Shown here piece by piece: positions 53,041 through 63,906 of a DNA stretch of 64,000 nt (position 1 is its first letter; each line of letters starts with the position of its first letter). The notes beneath the pieces were generated by a model. That model had not been told where the DNA came from. It saw only the letters and a program-made list of their open reading frames with translations, and searched no databases. Location: positions 3,947,075-4,011,074 of the forward strand of contig NW_020313057.1 in NCBI RefSeq assembly GCF_003265705.1. The letters run 5' to 3'. Made by a program: the position numbers and the translations under genes. The stretch comes from Callorhinus ursinus (lineage: Eukaryota > Chordata > Mammalia > Carnivora > Otariidae).

Positions 53041-53408
53041 ACACATTATTTTGATTTTTTAAATCAAGAATACTTTGACTAGGTAATATATACATACGTT
53101 TAAAAAATTTTAAAGGGCAGAAAAAAATACAGCGTTCTTCTGTCTCCCAAAGAAAACCATTATTCCCAAGTCTTGAGTATCCTTCAAGTGATTTGGGCAC
53201 ATTTAAGTATCTAACTATATTTTTTTTCATTTTTATGTTTTATTTTCTTCCATGTTTATGTTTTAAACTTTAAAATTCATTTTTGACCAATGATGCTCAC
53301 TTTATTCATTAAGGCAATTTTCTACTATTAAAAAAATCTGCATAGTTAGAGTTGAGAAGCTTTCATAAAGCTTTTTTGAAGAGAAAGCTTCATAAAAAGA
53401 AAGCTTCC

Positions 53409-53598
53409 TGGGTGCCTGGGAGGCTCAGTCGTTAAGTGTCTGCCTTCGGCTCAGGTCATCATCACAGGGTCCTGGGATCGAGCCCCACATCAGGTTCCCT
53501 GCTGGGCGGGAAGCCTGCTTCTCCCTCTCCCACTCCCCCTGCTTGTGTTCCCTCTCGTTGTATCTGTCAAATAAATAAATAAAATCTTAAAAAAAAAG
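53409..53598 (+). mobile_element. SINEC, full form
   Basis: A 'ggtgcctgggaggctcagtcgttaagtgtctg' head and 'caaataaataaataaaatctt' tail are present. A(A/G)GCTTCCTG(T/G)G flanks both ends. Confidence 0.96.
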
Positions 53599-54399
53599 GC
53601 TTCCTGTGGGAATGATGATGTTTGACGAGACATGCCTGAAAAGAATATTCACTTAATATGTAACACAAAGGGGAAAAAATTGTTTTCCATATAATTTCTC
53701 ATTAATTTAGAGCAGTAATAATGAATCTCAAATGACACACTGGTGAGTGTGAATCATTTAGGGAATAGGCCCCCAAATGTAAAACTTTCCTAAATAAAAA
53801 TGGTCGCTTCATTAATATGAGGCAGTGAGGTCACGGTGCACTAGCTTATGATTTTATTAGCTCGTGTTTGGTTGTTTATTACACACCCAGCATAGAACTG
53901 TGGTACCGAGGGGCAAGACATTTTATATTTTGTAAGATGAAAACCCTAAAATACTCTTAGATTGGCATCCTGAAACCACTGTTCAAAAAAAAAACAAAAA
54001 CAAAAAACAGTTCATTCCCTTATTAAATCACTGAGGATACTCTTCCTGTACCTTTAACCCTAAGTGCCCGAATGACATATACACCATTGTTGTTTTGGCA
54101 AGATTGATGATTACACGAAGATAAAATTCAGCACAACCTGAAAATGTACTCATACTCAACGCAGGACTTGACATGACTTCCCCCTCTCAAGGTCAAGCCC
54201 ACTGGTGCTCAACTGATACCATCACTAGGGAATGTATGAGAAGATCAATAAAACCCACACTATTATTTATAGATCCTCTTGTTCAACCTTACTCAGAATA
54301 TTTTCTTGATAATTAACGGTGAAAGAAAACGCTTTCCTCTTTAGAATGGGAACAACATCAGTCATAGATAAGAACTGCACTGTGAAAAACTTCCAGGCA
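53599..54399. other. Intergenic, nothing recognised
   Basis: About 800 bp, AT-leaning, possibly including diverged L1 sequence to the left of the recognisable L1. Confidence 0.35.
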
Positions 54400-54649
54400 A
54401 CATAATCCAACATGTAGAAAATCCTAAGAAATCTATAAAAAAGGTGCTAAACTAATATGTAAGCTTAACATGGTCCCAGGATACAAGGTCAAATGACAAA
54501 AATGCATTTTGTTTCTATAAACGAGCAAGTAATAATTGGGAATTGCAATGCAAAAAGTACCCTTTACAATATCATCAAAACTGTAAGACATTTAGAAATA
54601 AACATGACAAGATATATATACAATCTCTACACCTCTCGGACATACACAT

Positions 54650-55060
54650 TGACAGGTACATCACTAGATTAAAGAGCCAGGCCCCCTCTTCCTCCTGACA
54701 GTCTTTTGAGGTTTCAGTTGATTTCTGTAACTGACCACTTGTTTTTCCTCTTCAGGGACTTTAAAATCCCATTCTTATGTTTTAAATTCACCAATAAAGT
54801 GTGAACCCAAGACATACTAGGCCCCCACCCTTAACCCCAATGAAAGCAGAGCCCCAGGCCCATGTGTACTCCTACCTAAGACCTTGCTGTTTGGCCCAAG
54901 ACCTTGCTATTTGGTGTGCTATGTTATTTCCAGGCCCTATAATTAATAAACCTTATTTTTTCAAAGTTTGCTGATGGTTATTGTTGGAGGCATCTTGCAA
55001 TCTTAATAGGAATCACAAGGGCCAGAACATCCACAACACTGGCTAGTCATATGCTGAGAC
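54650..55060 (+). mobile_element. Possible solo LTR inside the L1
   Basis: The block breaks the L1. It carries AATAAA-type signals at 54,793 and 54,946, plus a short internal repeat (AAGACCTTGCT.TTTGG twice at about 54.88-54.91 kb). No retroviral coding sequence is present. The borders and family are uncertain. Confidence 0.45.
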
Positions 55061-55186
55061 AGGCACAAATACTACTAAATGTTGCTGAGAAAAATTAAAG
55101 ACCTAAATAAACGGAGAGATGTATTATATTCACAGATAGGAAGTCTTAAGATGTCAATCCCCCCAAATTGATCCAAAGATTAAACA

Positions 55187-55374
55187 CAATCTTTTTTTAT
55201 TTAATATTTTATTTATTTAAGAGAGAAAAAGTGTGTATACATGAGGAGAGAATCTCAAGCAGACTCCATGCTGAGCGTGGAGCCTGACACAGGGCTCAAT
55301 CTCATGACCCTGAGATCTTGACCTGAGGTGAAACCAAGAGTCAGACGCTTAACTGACTGAGCCACCCAGATGCT
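55187..55374 (-). mobile_element. SINEC, antisense, in L1
   Basis: 'aatattttatttatttaagag' runs to 'ctgagccacccagatgctcc'. TTAAACACAATCTT is duplicated on both sides. Confidence 0.96.
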
Positions 55375-56065
55375 CCTTAAACACAATCTTAATAAAAATT
55401 CCAGTAGGGTTTTTTTCCCCCCACCCCCGGTAGAAATCAACATGCTGCTTCTAAAATTTACACTGAAATGCAAAGGACCTAGAACGGCCAAAACAAATTT
55501 TAAAAAAGAACAAAGGTGGAGGACTAACACTAGCTGATTCCCACACTCGTTATATCTATAATCATTAAGACAGCATGGTACTGGCATAAGGATTTACATA
55601 TACTGTATGAATATGTCATTACTATAACAAAACTGAGTCCAGAAGTAGACCCCCAAATACATGATCAACTGATTTTTGACAAAGAAGGCAAACTAATCTA
55701 ATGGGGGAAGTGCTCATCTTTTCACTGAGTGATGCTGTAAATGAGTGTCCATTTGGAGAACAATGAACCTCAACCCTTACACCTCATGGCTTATACAACA
55801 TTAACTTGAAATGGACCACAGATGAAAGAGTGAAAGCTAGAACTATATAAAAATATTCTATAAGAACATCTTTTTAAGGCAGGTAAAAATTTGTTAGACA
55901 AAATGCATGAACCAAAAGTGAATCAGCTGATAAAATGCACAAGAAAGTAGAAACCTGCTCTTTTAAGACATTGTTAAGAAAAAATGAAAAGGCAAGTCTC
56001 ACACTGGGAGTAAATATTCATCACACATATATCTGCAAAACACTTGTATACAGAATATAGGAAGA

Positions 56066-56345
56066 ACTCTTTTTTAAAAAATTTACTTATTTTTTACTAG
56101 TATCAGAGGTAGAATTCAGTGATTCATCAGTTGCATACAAAACCCAGTGCTCAATTCCATCACGTGCCCTCCTTCATGCCCATCACCCAGTTACCCCATC
56201 CCCCCACCCACCTCCCCTCCAGCAACCCTCAGTTTCCTAGAGTTCAGCATCTCATGGTTTGCCTCCCTCTCAATTTTCATCTTATTTTATTTTTCCTTCC
56301 CTTCCTCTATGTTAATCTGTTTTGTTTCTTAAATTCCACATTTGA
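56066..56345 (-). mobile_element. Carnivore L1 fragment, antisense, inside the sense L1
   Basis: 'gtagaattcagtgattcatcag', 'acccagtgctcaattccatcac' and 'tgcccatcacccagttacccc' are followed by 'cccctccagcaaccctcagttt'. This is the same 3' terminal family as at 19.4 kb, as an older subtype. Confidence 0.88.
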
Positions 56346-56615
56346 ATGCATGGAAGAATTCTTATTCAACTCGATCAACCAGTAAACAGATATTTCACCA
56401 AAGAAGATACAGGAATGCCAACAGGACATGAAAAGATGCCCAGTGTCAACAGTCATGAGAAAAATGCAAATTCAAACTGCAATGAGATACCACCACACAC
56501 CTATTAAAACGGTTAAAACTTAAAAAGACCGACGGTATCAAATACTGGTGAGAATGTGGATCAAATGGAATTCTCACATATTATTAGTGGGTGTGTAAAA
56601 TGGTGCATCCCCTTT

Positions 56616-56813
56616 ATTTTTTTTGAAGATTTATTTATTTTTAGAGACAGTGCACGTGCATGAGCCGGGGGCGTGGCAGAGGGAGAGAGAATTCCAAGCA
56701 GATTCCCCACTGAGCATGGAGCCCCACACGGGGCTTGATCTCACAACCCTGAGATCATGACCTGAGCCGAAATCAAGAGTGGGACACGTAACTGACTAAG
56801 CCACCGAGGCGCC
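56616..56813 (-). mobile_element. SINEC, full form, antisense
   Basis: 'tgaagatttatttatttttagag' runs to 'ctaagccaccgaggcgcccc'. Confidence 0.95.
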
Positions 56814-56854
56814 CCAGGGCAAACCCCTTTAGAAAATATTTTGGCAGTTTCTTT

Positions 56855-57028
56855 CTTTCTTTTTTTTTTTTTTTAAAGATTTTATTTATTCATTTGAGAA
56901 AGAGAGCATGCGTGAGGGGTGGGGGGAAGAGGCAGATGGAAAGGGAGAAGCAGACTCCCTGATGAGCAGGGAGCCCGACACAGGGCTTGATCCCAGGACT
57001 TAACCAACTGAGACATCCAGGCACCCCT
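56855..57028 (-). mobile_element. SINEC, antisense, with deletion
   Basis: Poly-T and 'aaagattttatttattcatttgag' run to 'ctgagacatccaggcacccc'. The middle segment (CCTGGGATCATGACCTGAGC) is missing. GCAGTTTCTT flanks both ends. Confidence 0.93.
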
Positions 57029-57607
57029 AGTTTAGCAGTTTCTTAAAAGCTAAACATACACTTACCATTTGACCTGGAAATCCCATTTCTAGATATTTAC
57101 CTGAGAAACAAAAACACATATCCACAGAAAGACATCTACCTGAATACTGGTAGAGGCATGATTCCTAACAGCCCCACACTGGAAATAATCCAACTCAAAT
57201 GTCCATCAACAGGTGAATAACTAAATTGTGGGGCATATCCATCCAGCAAAATACTCAACAATAAAAAACAATGAACTACTGATATATGCAACAACACAGA
57301 TGCATTTCAAAATATGGTGAATGAAGGAAGCCAGACACAAAAGTGTATTCTGCATGATTCTATCTAAGTGAGACCCAAAAGACAGGCGGAAATTACAGGG
57401 AGAGAAAAACGGATCTGTGATGGGTCGGGTAGGACAGGGAAATCGCACAAGCCACTGACAGGATGGAAATGTCCAAATTTTGTTTGTGGTGGTGCTTACG
57501 TGGGTGTCTGTGTTCATCAAAATTTATTGTATCACACATAAAATGTGTGCCTTTTACTGTGTGAAATTTAGGCCTTAATAAAGTTGATTAAGAAAGAGAC
57601 CAATATT

Positions 57608-57692
57608 TGCTTGCTTTGGCAGCATATATACTAAAACTGGAAAGAAAAATACCAAAGGAGAAGTCTTTGCTCAAGCAAAATTACCACAGCCT
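57608..57692 (+). pseudogene. U6 snRNA-derived fragment
   Basis: 'tgcttgctttggcagcatatatactaaaactgg' matches the conserved U6 5' part, which reads GTGCTCGCTTCGGCAGCACA then TATACTAAAATTGG. A diverged middle and 'gctcaagcaaaatt' (cf. GCGCAAG...CAAATT) follow. It is deleted and diverged, so it is a retro-pseudogene. It begins immediately after the L1 3' end. Confidence 0.85.
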
Positions 57693-57741
57693 TTGTTCCA
57701 ATCTGAGTTTCAACTCACATTTTCAAATCCCTTAGTTAATT

Positions 57742-57818
57742 TCCAGGACCCTGAGATCATGACCTGAGCTGAAATCAAAAGCCGGTGTCTTAACCAACTG
57801 AGTCACCCAGGCACCCCT
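57742..57818 (-). mobile_element. SINEC head fragment, antisense
   Basis: 'ccaggaccctgagatcatgacctgagctgaaatc' runs to 'ctgagtcacccaggcacccc'. The A-tail half is missing. Confidence 0.92.
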
Positions 57819-58475
57819 TGGCTTATTTTAATTTTCAAAAATTTCACAGCTTTTCCACAAACTGCTATTAAGTCAACTGATTTCTATTTTGTGCCTATTA
57901 TTTTCTTTAGATATATCACCATTTCTTTCCTCAATATTGGTGAATATAGAATTTCATTTTTTGAGCCATCCCTCCTTGAAAGCTGTATTGTTTCCAAATC
58001 TCTACACATGGGATCAGAGATGTCTATTTTACTTGTCAAGTAGAGTGCTGATGGGCTGCTATGAGTGACATACTGAGGCAAAGAGATTTACTCTCCTGAC
58101 TTTTAAAAATCCATATTCTCAGACACATTTAATCCACTATAAACATCAAGCTTCACTTGCGTCCTCATCACCTTTTACACAACCCAATTCATGAAATCTC
58201 TTCCTGTCAACTTTGCTACGGATGGGTCAACTTGTAATGTTTTTAAAAGTTGAAAACTAAAATTTTTAAGCTTTCTAAGTTGCCTCTGAGGAACATTCCA
58301 CACCAATCACTCAGAAGCTCCTTATTTGCCACTCTGCATCACTGTTATCTAAATTACTTCAGTCTTCCTTCTCTTGTTTGGAAGAGAAAATATATTTAAA
58401 CAAAACTCAAGAGAAAGGTGATTAAAAAAGAAACAAAAAACACAAGCCACACGTTGCCTCTAAATAAAAAAAGAC
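57819..58475. other. Intergenic, nothing recognised
   Basis: About 650 bp, AT-rich, between the SINE fragment and the next SINE. Confidence 0.35.
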
Positions 58476-58476
58476 A

Positions 58477-58672
58477 GGGGCACCTGGGTGACTCAGTGGG
58501 TTAAGCATCTGACTCTTGCTTTCGGCTCAGGTCATGATCTCAGGGTCATGAGATCGAGATCTGCATCAGGCTCGGTGCTCAGTGGGGGGGGGGGGGGGCT
58601 GGTTTAGATTCTTCCCCCTCCCTCTGCACCTCCCTCCCAGCTCGTGCACTCTCTCTTTAAAAAAAAAAAAAA
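58477..58672 (+). mobile_element. SINEC, full form, with poly-G
   Basis: A 'ggggcacctgggtgactcagtgggttaagcatctg' head and A tail are present. The centre carries a G run of about 16 at 58,585-58,600, where the family has 'cagtggg'. Confidence 0.94.
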
Positions 58673-58864
58673 GGCACAGCAGAAACAAAATCTGTTATGA
58701 CAATCAGAACATCCAGATCAACTACCTCCCCCTGAAATACAAAGTTTCTGTGTGCTAATTTGGATCAACTGTGTACCTACCTTGTTTGGATGGCCTATGA
58801 TTACATGATTACACAATAAGCCCTACATTGCTAATGACAGGGTAAGGAAAAATTAAACACACAT

Positions 58865-60654
58865 TTCGGATTTATATAAAAGCATTTAATACACTGATAA
58901 AGAGAACAGTATTAAAAGACTGATCTCACTGATGAATCGTAATTTCAATGCAAACAAGTCCCCCTTCTGGCCCACCTACCGCTTCTCATCACTGATCTAT
59001 GAAAGCCTAAATACAAAAGACCTCAAACGAAAGCCCCCTGAAATCTAGAGTAACTGAGAAGTAATTCAATGATTTTTAAATTATTACAGTACAATACTTA
59101 TATATGATACACAAATGAATGGGAACTCTAATGGTGCCCCTGGTTCAAACAGGAATGTGTTTCTTTCATGGGAAGGGGATTGCCTGAGGAGCAGCCTGGA
59201 GCTCAAGTCCTTGGCAGCCGCTTAGTTGTGATCTTCTTCAAATACATAGCTCTATTTTAAGTTTATGGGATAAACAAATCTACTCTAAATGAGCCATTAA
59301 AAATACCACCGTTGAGTGCCTTCAGTCCCTATTAAGAATTAAACACTTTATTCTTTTCTTCATTAGTTAAAAATTAAAACAAACACCTCCTGGGAAGTGA
59401 AATCCTCCTAAAAATATAGCTTTTGCAATATAACCTTAGGAGAAACACTCATATTGAGCAGAGTTCGATGACATCTAAGGCATGTACATGTTTTTTCTAG
59501 CTCTTGAAAAGCTATATCAAACATCTCCCACAACCAGCTCATGTAAGCATTATGTCCATCTACCATAATACCATCTTGGGGGAAACCTGATCTATTTCTA
59601 GCTAGAGTTTAAATCCCAATGTAATAATAATCCTGCCAATTTATTCACTCTTAGGATGATATCAGCATTCACTTTGGAAAATCAGGTTGCCTAAAAGAGG
59701 AATCTCCTAAACTGCATTTTTGGGGTGCTAATTTGCACAGGGTTTGACCTCTAATTCTTGATGTGTATGAAAGAGTATATCTGCAAATCTCAAACTCCCG
59801 GAGTTCTGTCTTTCTGAGATGTTTCTGTTTTTCAATCATTGTTCATAGCTTCTTAAACTCTGTATTTGTTTTAGTTAGAGGTTTCGAAGTTTCTTTAAGC
59901 CATATTTAAACAAAGCCATATTTTCAAATGATGAGATTTTAGTGGTTCTATTAAAGCGCTCCACAATATTTTAAGGGCACAGAGAACCATATAGATATGA
60001 ATTAAATGCCACATGAGTGAGTGCATTAATCAACTTGCAAAACAAAAGAGAGATAAGAATAGAAATGAAAGAAGGAACCTGGCTTTGATGTCAATATATC
60101 AAGATTGTGTCAAGGTTAATGAGCATAATTATTTATATGGGAGAAGCTGTATTATTTGTAGAATTTGAGCGCTGAAAGATACACTTCAACATCATTTACT
60201 CCTAGCCTCCTCATTTTCTAGGTAAGAAAACCGAAGCCCAGAAGTTATGCAACCTACCCAGGGTGAGCTAAATTAATCCTTTTGCCTCTGTGTTCCCATA
60301 TAAATAACAGAACTTTACTCTGATCAAGAAGCAACACTGCACGCTCTATTACCCAAAACATACAGAAACACACTCTCAATTTACCTTCCCGTTTCTGAGC
60401 AAAAAATCCACATGAATGCAGCCATCAGTAGCAAGAACACGGAAGACGATGGTATTTTGATTCACCACTTAAAGGTCAATGTTAAATTTGGTATCAAACC
60501 AACACAACAGAAAATAAGCAGGTAAAATTTTTAGGCTTAATAAGTGTCTGTTTGGACTGAGTCAATCAGGAACATGAGCAAACAGAGCAACACCCTTGCT
60601 TTTCCAGAGCCATAAGAAGCAATGTAGGTCGTGGGTACCTGTTTGAAGTCAGGG
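58865..60654 (-). promoter_or_regulatory. MCM10: MCM10 3' UTR with ATTAAA signal
   Basis: About 1.8 kb on the - strand follows the MCM10 stop codon and is free of SINEs, as expected of a conserved exon. The - strand reads ATTAAA at 58885-58890 (complement tttaat), with cleavage expected near 58,865. The length fits the human 3' UTR, which I recall as about 1.8 kb. Confidence 0.7.
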
Positions 60655-60738
60655 CTATTTAAGGCTATTCAGAAATTTGGCATGTTCTTCTCCTCGTGGT
60701 AACAGGGTTTCTCCTCCTATCTTTGGGCCTGTTTTTTC
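60655..60738 (-). CDS. MCM10: MCM10 last coding exon
   Basis: On the - strand, the acceptor TTTTTCTAG|GAAAAAACAG opens a frame reading EKTGPKIGGETLLPRGEEHA and then KFLNSLK, followed by TAG. This is the extreme C-terminus of MCM10, the DNA-binding scaffold that helps activate the CMG helicase and load polymerase alpha at replication forks. It follows the zinc-ribbon C-terminal domain. It joins the upstream exon in phase 0 across an 86-nt intron. Confidence 0.95.
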   Translation of the reverse strand, partial: EKTGPKIGGETLLPRGEEHAKFLNSLK

Positions 60739-60824
60739 CTAGAAAAATGAAAATAGTTTAGTGAGAGAGGGGTCAACATTATTTGCATGGATCACTAAAA
60801 TTGGTCACTTTGCAAATGACCTAC

Positions 60825-60867
60825 CTTTAGCATTCCATCTCGTTCCCATTTGAAGAGGCCACAGTTA
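60825..60867 (-). CDS. MCM10: MCM10 penultimate coding exon
   Basis: On the - strand, acceptor CTGTTTCAG|TAACTGTGGC and donor CTAAAG|gtaggt enclose 43 nt. They encode NCGLFKWERDGMLK after a split codon. The Cys belongs to the C-terminal zinc motif. The next exon upstream would lie beyond the window; none was seen up to 64,000. Confidence 0.93.
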
Positions 60868-61729
60868 CTGAAACAGAAAAGTGGGGCTTTACTCAGTGGT
60901 GAGGTATGGGCTGACACACATAAAGTCAACTGGGTTCACTGCACTTGCAACAAGAGTATCCGCCACTCAAACAGAAGATGATCAAGGTAACACTCATATT
61001 ACAGGCTACGCTCTAATGCTACTGAAAATACACACTCCAGTGATTTGAGAAATGGTCTTCAAATTTGTAAAAAGCTAGATACTTCAGAGATGAAATACCC
61101 AATGATGGTATAACAGGGTATGCCAACGGCAGGTGATGAACACAAGCTTGGTTTCTACTGCTGGGCATTGAGAAGAGACTCAGAAGAGGAAGCTAGCCCT
61201 CTGATGCCATGCAGTCGATGGCTTCCCCCTTTCCCCTTTTCTGGAACTAAAAGCTTGTGATGAGAGGATTAGTCTTCCTCCTGGTCTGCCCAATTCTTCC
61301 ATCTTCAAACCTAAAGATGTTTACTCTCTTATGGTTCAAAGGGCATAGAGACTCTTATTCTCATTTTTTAACATGGTATGTGAGTCCAACCCTGAGCAGA
61401 GATGTGACTACTACAGAGAAAGCTTATTTTCCACAAAGTTCACTCCGCCAAAACAAATAAAAGAAACACAATCAACTCATTTCCATGGCTGCCGGCACTC
61501 TTGGACTTGAGAGGCTCTAGGGCACAGGGGATTGCCCTACCTGACTCATCCTTCCTCCTCAAAGTCTAGACTACTCCTGCCCTGAGAATCAGCATACCAG
61601 TGGCCTTGGCCCTAAGCCTCTTCACCACCTTCCCTGTCTAGAGACTAGCTGAATATCTCGTGAGAGAAATTTTCTAGACTACTAGATCAATGATTAAATT
61701 ATATATAACAAAAATTCTAGTCAGGGGTC
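60868..61729. other. MCM10 intron, nothing recognised
   Basis: About 860 bp presumed intronic. No exon or repeat is recognised. Confidence 0.4.
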
Positions 61730-61938
61730 AACAAATTATTACCCATGAGCCAAATCCAGCCTGCCACCTGCTTTTGTAAATAAAGTTTCATTTAAACACA
61801 GTCATGTCCACTTGTTTCTGTATTACCTATGGCTGCTTTTGGGCTATAACACCAAAGCAGAGTAGTTATGAAACAGATCACCTGGTTCATGAAGCATAAT
61901 GTATTTACTATCTGGGCTTTGACAGAAGAAGTTTGCCC
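61730..61938 (-). mobile_element. hAT-Charlie-like DNA transposon
   Basis: It begins 'caggggtcaacaaattatta' and contains 'gagccaaatccagcctgcc', 'gtaaataaagtttcattt' and 'atggctgcttttgggctataac'. It ends near 'gggctttgacagaagaagtttgcccc'. Terminal CAGGGGTC-type repeats point to a nonautonomous hAT. The exact family and the listed strand are uncertain. Confidence 0.75.
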
Positions 61939-61973
61939 CGTTCTGCTCTAGAACAAGAATTGACAAGAAAAAG

Positions 61974-62166
61974 GGGTGCCTGGGTGGCTCAGTCATTAGG
62001 CATCTGCCTTCAGCTCAGGTCATGGTCCCAGGATCCTGGGATCGAGCCCCATATCGGGCTCCTTGTTCAGCGGGAGGCCTGCTTCTCCCTCTCCCACTTC
62101 CCCTGCTTGTGTTCCTGCTCTTGCTATCTCTCTCCGTCAAATAAATAAAATCTTAAAAAAAAAAAA
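61974..62166 (+). mobile_element. SINEC, full form
   Basis: A 'ggtgcctgggtggctcagtcattaggcatctg' head and 'caaataaataaaatctt' tail are present. The perfect copies AATTGACAAGAAAAAG flank both ends. Confidence 0.97.
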
Positions 62167-62734
62167 AATTGACAAGAAAAAGTCTAGAAAAGCAGTTGTT
62201 AACAAAAGTAACAGCACCACCTGGAGGATGAAAAAGCATCTTGCTCTTTCATTTGTGAGTTGTACTTACTGCTTAATAATGGAATTTTTCTGATACTCAA
62301 ATGTTTTACATATGCTCTTGCTGTTAAAATATTTTGGGCAAGTCAAGTATCAATATACAGATAGATACTTTAAAAAATTATAATCCAGATCATAGCAATT
62401 TCACAAACCAGCTCCCGACTAGGTAATGAACTAGTATGGGGTCCGGGTCCCCTCCCCAACCCCAATCAACCCTGGAGAAACTTGGAGTGAAGTATGGGTT
62501 CCAGGAAGTAAACAAAACCCAAAAAACAAATAGCAAGCAAATAGGTGGGGAGACTATCCTGGTGGGACATTCTTGGGAAGACTGAAGGAGATCTTGAAAT
62601 TGCCTCAAATTCCGAAGACTTATTATCATACAAATTTTGTCCTCTAAGTCAATAAAGTCAGAAATTTAAAAAAAAAAAGGGTAAAAATCAATCCCATTTT
62701 TGGGATTTGATTTTTACTTGAAAATTATTTTCAA
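62167..62734. other. MCM10 intron, nothing recognised
   Basis: About 570 bp without a recognised element. An A run lies at about 62,669-62,678. Confidence 0.35.
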
Positions 62735-63560
62735 ATTTGAAAATTAAACAACATTACTAACCCTTGGGTCAAACAGGAAGTCATCAAAGGCATTAGGAAA
62801 TCAAATCCTTATTTTAAAAAAAGATTTATTTATTTTAGTAATCTCTATACCCAATGTGGGGCCCAAATTCACAACCCCGAGGTTGCATGCTCCTCCGACT
62901 GAGCCAGCCAGGCACCCCAAGAAATACTTTTAACTACAGGCCAAATGTTGTGGGAGACACTAAAGAAAGACTGCTTAGAAGGAAACATGTAGCTTTAAAC
63001 ACATTGATGTGGGAACAAGAAAATTTAAAAACGAGTAAGCTGAGTGTAAGCAATTAACTGACATTGGCAAAAGGATACAGAGCAAACCCAAAGAAACCAG
63101 AAGGGCAGAAAGATAAGGACAGAAACCAGTAAAACAGAAAGAAAATCAATAAATATTAAGAAAGCTAAAAGATGGTTTTCTGAAAAGAAAAGAAAAGTAA
63201 CAGCACAAAATACAGTAAATGCCTACTAATAAAAAATAGCAAGTAACAGATTAAAAACAATGAAAGTTTATTAGGAACAACCATATGTCAATACATTTGA
63301 AAACCTAAATGAAGTGAATTAAAAGAAAAAAAAAAAGCTGAAATTGGCAGAAGAGACCATGAAATTGAAATGGTTATCAAGCCACCTCACGCCCTAAAAC
63401 CTGGGCCTAAATAATTTTACAGTTGAGATTTATTAGAAGCTTAAGAAATAATTAATTGCTATTTAATATAAATTATTTCCAGAAGCTGCTCAGTTATTTT
63501 ATGAGGCTCATATAATCTTCGTTCTAAAACCAGGTAAGGCTAAAAAACAAACAGGTCTAA
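62735..63560 (+). mobile_element. Old L1 ORF2 fragment split by a SINE
   Basis: 'gaaaattaaacaacattactaacccttgggtcaaacagg' precedes the SINE. 'ctacaggccaaatgttgtgggagac' and 'agaaagctaaaagatggttttctgaaaag' follow it, in L1 ORF2 sense order with many mutations. Confidence 0.82.
62812..62919 (-). mobile_element. SINEC, short form, antisense, in L1
   Basis: 'aaagatttatttattttagtaatctctatacccaatg' runs to 'ctgagccagccaggcacccc'. Confidence 0.93.
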
Positions 63561-63566
63561 TTCACT

Positions 63567-63890
63567 TATGAATATACAGTGGACACTTGAACAAGATGGG
63601 GATGGGGTGCTGCCCTCTGTGCACTTGAAAATCCGAAATTTAACTTCTGATTCTCCCATAACTTAACTAATAGCCTACTGCTGACCAAAACCTTATTGAT
63701 AACAGTCAATTAACACATATTTTGTATATGTATTACATATTGTATTCCTACAATAAAGTAAACTAGAGAAAAGAAAATATTATTAAGAAAATCATGAGAA
63801 AGAGAAAATACATTTAGGTACTGTACTGTGTTTACTGAAAAAAATCTGCATATAAGTGGAGCTGTGCAGTTGAAGGGTCAACTGTAGATA
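63567..63890 (+). mobile_element. MER2-type (TcMar-Tigger) DNA transposon
   Basis: It begins 'cagtggacacttgaacaagatgggg' and ends 'gcagttgaagggtcaactgta', giving inverted ends of the CAGTTGACCCTTGAA type. Internal 'taacacatattttgtatatg', 'caataaagtaaactagagaaaag' and 'aaaatacatttaggtactgtactg' match MER2. Confidence 0.9.
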
Positions 63891-63906
63891 TAAAAATCCT
63901 ATATAA

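Larger units (their letters stand above)
54400..57600 (+). mobile_element. Old L1 interrupted by later insertions
   Basis: Sense-strand L1 ORF2 and 3' landmarks appear in order: 'caggatacaaggtcaa' at 54.48 kb, 'gattccacactcg'-type ORF2 end sequence at 55.5 kb, 'caaatgtccatcaacagg' at 57.2 kb and 'ccttaataaagttgatta' at 57.57 kb. Between them lie an LTR-like block, an antisense L1 and three antisense SINEs. It is not coding. Confidence 0.88.
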
